NCBI GenBank assembly: GCA_017998195.1
Contig: JAGODN010000162.1
Coordinates: 1-6,042, forward strand
Direction: 5' to 3'
DNA from: Desulfobulbus sp.
GTDB taxonomy: Bacteria > Desulfobacterota > Desulfobulbia > Desulfobulbales > Desulfobulbaceae
Length of the DNA: 6,042 nt
Within the stretch, counting starts at the first letter, position 1. Every line of letters starts with the position of its first letter. The notes under the pieces were generated by a model. It did no database searches, was not told the origin of the DNA, and worked only from the letters and a program-made list of their open reading frames with translations. Made by a program: the position numbers and the translations under genes. This document shows, one piece after another, positions 1 through 4,953 of this stretch.

Positions 1-744
1 GGCGAATTCCGGGTCGATCCACACGCCCTCGTAACTCACCGGGCCGCAGGCGAAAGCCGCGTGCAGTTCCCAGTAGGTGGCGGGCACGAACTCGCGCCGC
101 TCGGTCTCCCGCTTGACCAAAAGCGACAGGGTCGGGGTCTGCACCCGGCCACAGGGGGTCTTGCGGAACCCGCCGAAGCGGGAATTGTAGCAGGTGAGCG
201 CCCGGGTGGCGTTGATGCCGATCAGCCAGTCCGCCTCGGAACGGCACAGGGCGGTGTCCTCGAGCGGTCGCATCTCGGTGTCGTCACGGAGTTTGCCCAG
301 CCCCTCGCGGATGGCGTCGAGCGTCATGGACTGCAGCCACAGCCGCTTGACCTGCTTGCCCGCAAGGGTCCGGTTGGCCGCCTGGCGGAGGATGTACTTG
401 AAGATGAGTTCGCCCTCGCGGCCCGCGTCGCAACCGTTGACGATCACCTCCACGTCCTTGCGGCGGATCAGCTTGTTGAGCGCGTTGAACTGGGCCTTGG
501 TGTCCGGCAGCACCGCCAGGGGAAACTCCTCCGGCAGGATGGGCAGGTTGTCCAGGGACCATTTCTGCAGGGCCGGGTCGATCTCCTCGGGATAGGCGAT
601 GCCCACCAGGTGGCCGATGGCGAACGAGACGATGTGGTCGTCGCTTTCGAAATGGGTCTTGGCCCTGGTGAATTTGCCGGGCAGGGCCTTGACAATGTCC
701 GCGGCAACGCTCGGCTTCTCGGCGATGATCAGTGTCTTTCCCAT
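1..744 (-). CDS. topB: Type IA DNA topoisomerase (topoisomerase III-like), N-terminal part, runs off left edge
   Basis: The reading frame starts at ATG (742-744) and stays open for 248 codons to the window edge, so the C-terminal part is missing. It begins MGKTLIIAEKPSVA, the start of the Toprim fold, whose Glu9 is the acidic residue required for catalysis in type IA enzymes. The second Toprim motif, CDAGREGELIF (residues 105-115), supplies the metal-binding Asp106 and nearby Glu residues; the DAGREGE form is more typical of TopB-like enzymes than the DPDREGE form of TopA. SEADWLIGINATRAL (169-183) and GRVQTPTLSLLVKRE (199-213) are conserved type IA segments. The active-site tyrosine should lie beyond the edge. 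Family role: ATP-independent cutting and passing of single DNA strands, for decatenation or relaxation. The gene starts 18 nt after the hydrolase stop on the same strand, with a poor Shine-Dalgarno, so it may be translationally coupled. A plasmid or mobile-element TopB variant cannot be excluded. Confidence 0.93.
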   Translation of the reverse strand, partial: MGKTLIIAEKPSVAADIVKALPGKFTRAKTHFESDDHIVSFAIGHLVGIAYPEEIDPALQKWSLDNLPILPEEFPLAVLPDTKAQFNALNKLIRRKDVEVIVNGCDAGREGELIFKYILRQAANRTLAGKQVKRLWLQSMTLDAIREGLGKLRDDTEMRPLEDTALCRSEADWLIGINATRALTCYNSRFGGFRKTPCGRVQTPTLSLLVKRETERREFVPATYWELHAAFACGPVSYEGVWIDPEFA

Positions 745-762
745 GCGGGGCGATCCGGCCGG

Positions 763-1362
763 TCAGGCGGCGAGAGAGGTGAGGAAGGTACGCAGCACCT
801 CGTGCCAGCGCTCCGGCCGGTCCAGGTAGCAGGGGTGCGGCGCGCCGTCGAGGATCTCGCGCCGGGCACGCGGCAGTTCGGTGAGCAGCGTGTCGCTGTC
901 AGCGAGCGGCGCCACCTGGTCCTCGCTGCCCCAGACGACCAGGACAGGGACAGTGATCCGGCCCAGATCGGCCCGGTTGTCCGCCACCCCGACCGCGCCC
1001 ACCAGCACCAGGGCGGCCAGCCGCTCGGGGTGGGCGATGGCGTATTCCATGGCAACGCGGCCGCCCATGGACGGGCCGACCAGCACGGCCCGGTCGATGT
1101 CCAGCTTGTCCAGCAGGCGGTGCACCACCTCGCCCGGCGCACAGGGGTTGGCCGGGCTGCGGCCGAAGCCGGGCAGGTCCACGGCGAGCACGCGCAGTCC
1201 CTGGTCGGCGAGTTGGGCAAGGGTGCCGAGTTCGCGCCAGGTCTCGGCCTGGAACTTCATGCCATGCAGGAGGACCACGGCCCGGCCGGCGGGATCGCCG
1301 AATTCCAGGCAATGGATGGTGCAGCCGTCAAGGTCGATCTGTCGGGTGGTGAGAGTGGGCAT
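763..1362 (-). CDS. Small alpha/beta hydrolase, ABHD14-like
   Basis: This 199-aa single-domain alpha/beta hydrolase has no room for a cap domain. Visible parts are the oxyanion-hole turn LLHGMKF (31-37), the strand-turn VDLPGFGRSP (61-70), the nucleophile elbow GPSMGG with Ser98, the acid in WGSEDQ (Asp148) and the histidine in HPCYLDRPERWH (His176). The segments HGMKFQAETWRELGTL and HPCYLDRPERWH closely resemble what I remember of animal ABHD14A/B (CIB), which are about 210 aa. ABHD14B has been reported to move acetyl groups from protein lysines to CoA; applying that chemistry here is inference. There is no signal peptide, so it is probably cytoplasmic. The ATG at 1360-1362 is preceded by GGAG (minus strand, 1372-1375) with 9 nt spacing, which supports this start. 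It is the first gene of a probable two-gene unit with the topoisomerase. The fold is certain; the subfamily is fairly confident; the substrate is unknown. Confidence 0.93.
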   Translation of the reverse strand: MPTLTTRQIDLDGCTIHCLEFGDPAGRAVVLLHGMKFQAETWRELGTLAQLADQGLRVLAVDLPGFGRSPANPCAPGEVVHRLLDKLDIDRAVLVGPSMGGRVAMEYAIAHPERLAALVLVGAVGVADNRADLGRITVPVLVVWGSEDQVAPLADSDTLLTELPRARREILDGAPHPCYLDRPERWHEVLRTFLTSLAA

Positions 1363-1424
1363 AAAACTTTTCTCCGGAAAAAAACGGCGGGCAAGCCCTG
1401 CGCCGGGGCCAAGGCAGGCACAGC

Positions 1425-1451
1425 ATTAAGCGACATCCGCCCCTTTGTCAA
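1425..1451 (-). promoter_or_regulatory. Probable sigma70 promoter for the hydrolase-topoisomerase unit
   Basis: Read on the minus strand there is a perfect -35 box TTGACA (1446-1451), a 15-nt spacer, and CTTAAT (1425-1430), which matches TATAAT at 4 of 6 positions. The spacer is 1-2 nt shorter than ideal. Transcription would begin near 1418, leaving a leader of about 55 nt before the hydrolase ATG at 1362. It lies in non-coding sequence facing the right gene, but it has not been tested. Confidence 0.5.
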
Positions 1452-1576
1452 CGGTGCGCAGGCGGAGCCGTTGTCCCCGGCAAACAACCCGCCGCCGGCG
1501 CCGCGACCGCCCGGTCACGCAGGCAGCTGTGCCAAATCAAAAAGAAATCGGCAACCGGGCAACAGACCCTTTTCCC

Positions 1577-1604
1577 TTGACCGCGTTCCGGTTTTCCTTC
1601 TAAA
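1577..1604 (+). promoter_or_regulatory. Possible sigma70 promoter for the PqqD/HprK/nucleotidyltransferase cassette
   Basis: TTGACC (1577-1582, 5 of 6 to the -35 consensus), a 16-nt spacer, and TCTAAA (1599-1604, 4 of 6 to the -10 consensus) lie in the most AT-rich part of the intergenic region. This would leave a leader of about 80 nt before the ATG at 1692. It is weaker than the leftward promoter and is the best match on this strand. Confidence 0.35.
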
Positions 1605-1691
1605 AGAAATTCTTCCGCCCGCCCGCCCTGACCACCGACGGCCGCGATGCCCATCCGCCCACCATCTGCTCCCCGGAGTTTCAGCACCATC

Positions 1692-1964
1692 ATGGACCTG
1701 AACAAGATCGTCCGCCTGCAGCCGGACTACCTGCTCGAACGCATCGACAACGAAATCACCGTGTACCACCCCACCCTGACCACCTCGTTCTTCCTCAACG
1801 AAACCGGCGCACTCATCTGGGCCCTGTGCGACGGCACCCGCAGCGTGGCGGAGATCATCCGCACCCTGGGCGACCTCTATCCGGAAAGCCGGGAGCAGAT
1901 CGCCACCGATGTCACCGACCTGGTCACCGCCCTGGTCACGCGGGACATCGCCGAGCTGGTCTGA
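1692..1964 (+). CDS. PqqD-like protein (RiPP recognition element-type fold), HPr-rel-A-type
   Basis: A 90-aa protein matching the PqqD family in length and pattern. An N-terminal strand region, KIVRLQPDYLLERI (5-18), is followed by a second beta segment ITVYHPTLTTSFFLN (22-36), then the hallmark helix-turn NETGALIWALCDGTRSVAEII (36-56), and a C-terminal helix (about 66-90) rich in Val, Leu and Thr. PqqD-fold domains bind leader regions of substrate peptides and present them to modifying enzymes. ATG 1692 is chosen because homologues start close to the first strand and GGAG lies at 1675-1678, at a slightly long 13 nt spacing. An in-frame ATG at 1647 would add 15 proline/serine-rich residues and has no visible RBS. 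It is the first gene of the cassette; the HprK-like gene starts 2 nt (GTG 1967) or 26 nt (ATG 1991) after its stop. The fold is confident; the partner peptide is not known. Confidence 0.88.
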   Translation: MDLNKIVRLQPDYLLERIDNEITVYHPTLTTSFFLNETGALIWALCDGTRSVAEIIRTLGDLYPESREQIATDVTDLVTALVTRDIAELV

Positions 1965-1990
1965 ACGTGCCCCGCTCCGCCCCTGCGACC

Positions 1991-2833
1991 ATGACCGAAC
2001 GGGCCGTCTCCTTTGCCGGCCGCAGCGTTGCCCTCAGCTGGGACGACCCGGCCGCGGCCGGGTTTCTCGACCTGCTGTGCACCGACCTGTGGGCGGCGCA
2101 CAGGTCGGAACCGGCGGGCTCGCTCCGGTTGCTCCGGACCGATCACGACACCTACCTGCTCGCTGACGGCCACACCCTCCTCCACCGTGGTCCGCTGGAC
2201 GTCACCATGGCGGCGCAGCTCTATGACGCCGTCCTCTTCCGGCTGCTCGCCGGGCAGGAGAGCGGCCTGGCCCTGCACGCCGGGGCCGTGGTCCGGGACG
2301 GCCGGGTGCTTCTCCTCCCGGGCCAGAGTGGTTCCGGCAAGAGCACCCTCACGGCTTGGCTGACCGGCCGGGGCTGCTCCTACCTGACCGACGAACTCGT
2401 TCTCGTCCCGGCCGAGGGCGAGCTGCAGACCCTCGCCTGCACCCGGCCGCTGTGCCTCAAGCACGGGGCGGCGCCCATCGCCAGGGACCTGCTGCCCCCC
2501 GGGCAGTCGGTCGCGCTCGAGGACGACCAGGGGCTGATCCTGCCCCACCGCACCCTCAACCCGGCGTTCTCCCCGACCACCCAGGCCCCGGCGCTGATCC
2601 TCTTCCCGACCTACCGGCCCGGCGCGCCCCTGGAGGGCGAACCCTTGTCCGGGGCCCGGGCCAGCGCCCTGCTCATGACCTGCAACGTCAACGGCCGCAA
2701 CCTCGTCGGCCACGGTTTCCCGCTGGTCGCCCGGATCGCCCGCACGGTGCCGGCGGTCTGCCTGGTCTACGGCTCCTTCCAGGGCCTGGACGAACTCCTC
2801 GACCGGTGGCTGACCACCCTGCCGCAGCCGTGA
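1991..2833 (+). CDS. HPr kinase-related P-loop kinase (HprK-related kinase A type)
   Basis: About 280 aa. The core region LHAGAVVRDGRVLLLPGQSG leads into the Walker A motif GQSGSGKST (111-119), followed by YLTDELVLV (131-139), where Asp134/Glu135 sit at the position of the acidic pair in HPr kinases. The AGAV...LLPG.SGSGKST...LTDE arrangement is characteristic of HprK-related proteins. The N-terminal 100 residues do not resemble the regulatory domain of true HprK, and no PTS HPr gene is nearby, so HPr is an unlikely substrate. Related kinases in some lasso-peptide clusters (paeninodin type) phosphorylate a serine of the peptide. I chose ATG 1991. GTG 1967, 2 nt after the PqqD stop, is an equally possible start adding 8 residues; neither has a good Shine-Dalgarno. 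The stop overlaps the next gene's GTG by 4 bp, which indicates translational coupling. Family is confident, substrate unknown. Confidence 0.88.
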   Translation: MTERAVSFAGRSVALSWDDPAAAGFLDLLCTDLWAAHRSEPAGSLRLLRTDHDTYLLADGHTLLHRGPLDVTMAAQLYDAVLFRLLAGQESGLALHAGAVVRDGRVLLLPGQSGSGKSTLTAWLTGRGCSYLTDELVLVPAEGELQTLACTRPLCLKHGAAPIARDLLPPGQSVALEDDQGLILPHRTLNPAFSPTTQAPALILFPTYRPGAPLEGEPLSGARASALLMTCNVNGRNLVGHGFPLVARIARTVPAVCLVYGSFQGLDELLDRWLTTLPQP

Positions 2834-3984
2834 TCCGCACCCTCCTCGGCCTGTGCGCCCGGGACACGGCGACCGCCGGCATGCTGGCGGCGCTTGGCCG
2901 CCGGCTGGCCGCCTGGCAGGCGGATGCGATCGCCTGGGGGAGGCTCGTCGGCACCGCCGAGAAACACGGCATGGCCCCGCTGGTTCACAAGCACCTCACT
3001 GCCCTCGGGATTCTTCCGCCGGACACCCCGCGCCGCCAGCTGCAGACCTTGGTGCTGCGTCACCGACGGGCGGCGGCCATCCGGTGCCAGGCGGTCGGGG
3101 AGATACTGAGGGCCTTTGCCGATGCGCGCATCGAGGTGCTGCTCGTCAAGGGCAGTGCCCTGGCCGCCCTGGCCTACAGCGAACCTGGGCTGCGGCCGAT
3201 GCGCGACGTGGACCTGCTGGTCGGCGCCGCGGACGCCGCCCGGGCCGAGGCGGTGCTCTTCGACCTGGGTTATGCCCACGAGCCCGGCCACGACATCCCC
3301 CCCGACTACTACCACCTGCCGCCGGCGGTGAAAACCGTGGCCGGCCTGCCGGTGGCCATCGAACTGCACCGCAACCTCCTGCCCCTGCACCCGCAGTACC
3401 CGCGCTGGCCGCTGGAACGCTCCCTGGAAACAGCCGCGGAGCTGACCATCGACGGCGTGCCCGCACGCACCCTTTGTGTGGAGGAGATGCTCGTGCATGT
3501 CTACCTGCACGGCTTCCGGCCGCCGCTCACCTACGAACCCTTCCGCTTCATCCATGTCGCCGACCTGGTGAGCCTGGTGGAGCGGTTTGTCGACACGATC
3601 CAGTGGCCGCGCGTGCGGGCGCTCTGTCCGGAAATGGACACGGTGCTGGCAGCCCTGCACGCGCTCACGCCCTGGAGCGACGAGGTGCTCAGCCGGCTGC
3701 GCCTGCCCCTGCATGCCCACCCCGACCGGCCGGGCGAGCCCTACCGCGGCTGGCCGCAGCGACGGCTGCGGTCCGTGCCCTGGCGGGAACTTCCCGGCCT
3801 CGTGCAGGACACCTTCCGACCGTCCGGCTGGTGGGTGCAGATGCATTACGGTCGGGCGCCCGGCGCCGGCTGCTGGCGGGTCCGGTTCATCGACCACCCG
3901 CGCATGCTGCTCCGCTGGGTGCGCGCCTACTGGCACGCCTACCGGTTGCGGCGCGGCCGCCGCCCCGCATCGCCCGAGGCCTGA
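2830..3984 (+). CDS. Nucleotidyltransferase family protein (NTP_transf_5 type)
   Basis: The 384-aa protein begins at GTG 2830, overlapping the kinase stop (GTGA), with no separate RBS. After an N-terminal helical region typical of this family (WGRLVGTAEKHGMAPLVHKHL, 36-56) comes the nucleotidyltransferase core: VLLVKGSALAALAY (103-116, the glycine-serine loop) and RPMRDVDLLV (122-131), where Asp126 and Asp128 form the DxD metal-binding pair. VAIELHRNLLPLHP (about 175-190) probably carries a third active-site residue. The C-terminal half is helical with many Trp, Arg and His residues and ends in a basic tail (YRLRRGRRP). The family resembles 'uncharacterised nucleotidyltransferase' PF14907. 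In lasso-peptide clusters, members accompany an HprK-like kinase, and one (from the pseudomycoidin cluster) was reported to add hexoses to a phosphorylated peptide. Which group this one transfers is unknown. An antitoxin-type (MNT) role is less likely, because there is no HEPN partner. Confidence 0.88.
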   Translation: MIRTLLGLCARDTATAGMLAALGRRLAAWQADAIAWGRLVGTAEKHGMAPLVHKHLTALGILPPDTPRRQLQTLVLRHRRAAAIRCQAVGEILRAFADARIEVLLVKGSALAALAYSEPGLRPMRDVDLLVGAADAARAEAVLFDLGYAHEPGHDIPPDYYHLPPAVKTVAGLPVAIELHRNLLPLHPQYPRWPLERSLETAAELTIDGVPARTLCVEEMLVHVYLHGFRPPLTYEPFRFIHVADLVSLVERFVDTIQWPRVRALCPEMDTVLAALHALTPWSDEVLSRLRLPLHAHPDRPGEPYRGWPQRRLRSVPWRELPGLVQDTFRPSGWWVQMHYGRAPGAGCWRVRFIDHPRMLLRWVRAYWHAYRLRRGRRPASPEA

Positions 3985-4072
3985 GCGACAACCCTTTGCG
4001 AGACGCCGCAGAGACACGGGACGGGTTTTCTGTCCGCTGCTGTCGCCCTGAAAAAGAACTTTTTTCCAACAA

Positions 4073-4086
4073 GATAACCGATAACC
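4073..4086 (+). repeat. Tandem direct repeat GATAACC x2
   Basis: Two adjacent exact copies of GATAACC occupy 4073-4079 and 4080-4086, about 80 nt upstream of the 179-aa protein's start. They are in the least GC-rich stretch between the genes and could be a regulator or activator site. The repeat itself is certain; its function is only suggested by position, and a 7-bp tandem can occur by chance. Confidence 0.4.
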
Positions 4087-4155
4087 CTTGATTTCCGGGT
4101 GAAAGTATGCAATCGTCTCGAATCAATTGCCCTTTTCCTTTTCAACCCAAAAATC

Positions 4156-4162
4156 AAGAGGA
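4156..4162 (+). promoter_or_regulatory. Strong Shine-Dalgarno that fixes the start at ATG 4168
   Basis: AAGAGGA lies 5 nt before the ATG at 4168-4170. It is the best ribosome binding site on the plus strand of this window and decides against the longer frame beginning at GTG 4099. It also suggests that this gene is translated more strongly than the coupled enzyme genes upstream, as would fit a substrate made in excess over its modifying enzymes. Confidence 0.75.
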
Positions 4163-4167
4163 CAAGC

Positions 4168-4707
4168 ATGACCGTCTGCAACACTCAGAAAGACAGCCAC
4201 AACGAGCACGCCGGACAAGCGATTCAGCTGGCAGCAGGAAGCGAACCGCTTGACAGCGGCCGACGGGCGGCCATCCGCAAAATAGCGGTGGGAGCGGCCG
4301 CACTGGCTGGCTGCAGCATGCTGCCGGACAAGTGGACATCGCCGCTGATCGAATTCGGCACCCTGCCGGCGCACGCCGTGACCAGCGGCGCCGCCCAGCA
4401 GGCCACGGCGGCCACAACCGAAACCATGAAAACCGAAGTCATTCAGAAGAGCGGCTACATCTCCATCGACAAGGTGCTCCGGCCGAAATTCGTCAGCCCG
4501 AAGATGGGCTGGGATTACGGCAAGTCCATTCGCATCGTGTTCAACACCGGCGGCGAGATCATTGTCGGCGACACCCGCCACGATGTGATCACCCGCGAGA
4601 ACAGGGTCTACCGGACCGGTGGCCGGCGTCACGAGATCCCGACCATGGAAGTCTACGCCGAACCGAAAAGCAAGGCGACCTACATCACCATCTACTACAA
4701 GGGATAA
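4168..4707 (+). CDS. Unknown exported protein with KWTSP...LPAHA motif; candidate substrate of the upstream cassette
   Basis: The 179-aa protein is not assigned to a named family. Residues 1-30 are polar. Next come GRRAAIRK (31-38), a twin-arginine-like motif, and a short hydrophobic run (39-52) containing LAGC (46-49), which fits a lipobox. The segment LPDKWTSPLIEFGTLPAHA (52-70) matches a W-x-x-P...LPAHA pattern that I recall from small secreted proteins in diverse bacteria; its AHA end also resembles a signal peptidase I site. An Ala/Thr/Gln linker (71-88) leads to a C-terminal domain (89-179) with alternating hydrophobic residues, probably beta-rich, ending TYITIYYKG. Cys4 and Cys49 are the only cysteines. 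Its place directly after the PqqD/HprK/nucleotidyltransferase genes, with its own strong RBS and ending at a terminator, makes it a candidate substrate; this is inference. It could instead be an unrelated lipoprotein. Confidence 0.85.
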   Translation: MTVCNTQKDSHNEHAGQAIQLAAGSEPLDSGRRAAIRKIAVGAAALAGCSMLPDKWTSPLIEFGTLPAHAVTSGAAQQATAATTETMKTEVIQKSGYISIDKVLRPKFVSPKMGWDYGKSIRIVFNTGGEIIVGDTRHDVITRENRVYRTGGRRHEIPTMEVYAEPKSKATYITIYYKG

Positions 4708-4781
4708 ACGGGACGGATCTCTCCCGCCAGCCGGCCGCCCGTGGCGCCGGCCGGCAGTGTCCCCCGCAGCCCGCCGTACCG

Positions 4782-4809
4782 GAGCCCTGGCAACAGGGCT
4801 CTTTTTTTT
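4782..4809 (+). terminator. Rho-independent terminator of the plus-strand unit
   Basis: A perfect 8-bp stem GAGCCCTG (4782-4789) and CAGGGCTC (4794-4801) closes a GCAA loop and is followed at once by eight T residues (4802-4809). It lies 75 nt after the stop of the 179-aa protein. It is the only strong intrinsic terminator on the plus strand of the window, so the cassette and the 179-aa gene may share one transcript end. Confidence 0.93.
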
Positions 4810-4839
4810 GCCCTGCGCGCCACGTACCGCCAGGTGAAC

Positions 4840-4940
4840 GGGGCAAACGCGAAACGCCCCGCCCATCGGCGCCGCGCAGGCGGTTCCGGTGGACGGGGCG
4901 TGCGGGACGAAAGTCCTGCCCCCGGCGGCCCCATCGGGGC
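4840..4940. repeat. Nested GC-rich inverted repeats between convergent genes
   Basis: Several hairpins are packed into about 100 nt: GGGGC/GCCCC (4840-4844 with 4856-4860); an 8-bp inverted repeat ACGCCCCG/CGGGGCGT (4854-4861 with 4894-4901) enclosing 32 nt; GCGGGAC-GAAA-GTCCTGC (about 4901-4918, one G-U pair, GNRA-type loop on the plus strand); and GCCCC-ATC-GGGGC (4928-4940). Some share bases and so exclude one another. No T-tract follows on the minus strand, so none is a classical terminator for the leftward TPR gene, though they may stabilise its 3' end. I could not match the region to a known RNA family. Confidence 0.5.
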
Positions 4941-4953
4941 GGCGGCACAACGG

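Larger units (their letters stand above)
1363..1691. other. Divergent intergenic region (329 nt) between hydrolase and PqqD-like gene
   Basis: No convincing gene is seen here. The plus-strand frame open across it begins inside the antisense of the topoisomerase and has no ribosome binding site or recognisable domain. The region holds the leader and RBS of the leftward gene (1363-1380), a leftward promoter candidate (1425-1451), GC-rich sequence around 1485-1515, then a clearly more AT-rich patch (about 1535-1612) with the rightward promoter candidate. Within that patch, TTCTAAAAGAAATTCTT (1597-1613) contains small overlapping inverted repeats (TTCT/AGAA and AGAA/TTCT) that could be a regulator site, though this is weak evidence. 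Confidence 0.6.
3985..4167 (+). other. Intergenic leader upstream of the LPAHA-motif protein
   Basis: A 183-nt AT-richer gap holding no convincing intrinsic terminator, so read-through from the cassette is plausible. A 6-bp hairpin with one G-U pair (4019-4024 with 4030-4035) has no T-tract after it. An A/T hairpin, GAAAAAG-AA-CTTTTTTC (4050-4066), is too weak to terminate alone. TTGATT at 4088-4093 could be a -35 box, but no good -10 lies at proper spacing. The in-frame GTG at 4099 has no visible RBS and was not taken as the start of the next gene. Confidence 0.5.

Noticed and set aside
61..1701. 546-codon open frame on the plus strand across the topoisomerase and hydrolase genes
   Set aside because: It is antisense to two genes with clear catalytic motifs. 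Its protein has no recognisable domain and the composition expected from high-GC antisense reading, and it runs through the intergenic region without an RBS.
1877..2713. 278-codon minus-strand frame opposite the HprK-like gene
   Set aside because: The plus strand encodes an intact Walker A motif and family pattern. The antisense protein is Gly/Arg/Gln-rich with no motif.
2767..4017. 416-codon minus-strand frame opposite the nucleotidyltransferase
   Set aside because: The plus strand carries KGS and DxD nucleotidyltransferase motifs. The antisense frame reflects few stop codons in GC-rich DNA.
4019..4066. Terminator between the nucleotidyltransferase and the 179-aa gene
   Set aside because: The GC hairpin at 4019-4035 has no T-tract, and the later T-run is preceded only by a weak A/T stem; the two do not make a credible intrinsic terminator.
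4099..4167. Upstream GTG start adding 23 residues to the LPAHA-motif protein
   Set aside because: No Shine-Dalgarno precedes it, whereas ATG 4168 has AAGAGGA at 5 nt spacing. The longer form would also contain the untranslated leader with its RBS.
4840..4920. Possible cyclic-di-GMP riboswitch (GGGCAAAC and GAAA segments)
   Set aside because: Only short pieces resemble the consensus. The conserved second-helix sequence and tetraloop receptor are missing, and no gene follows on the plus strand for it to control.
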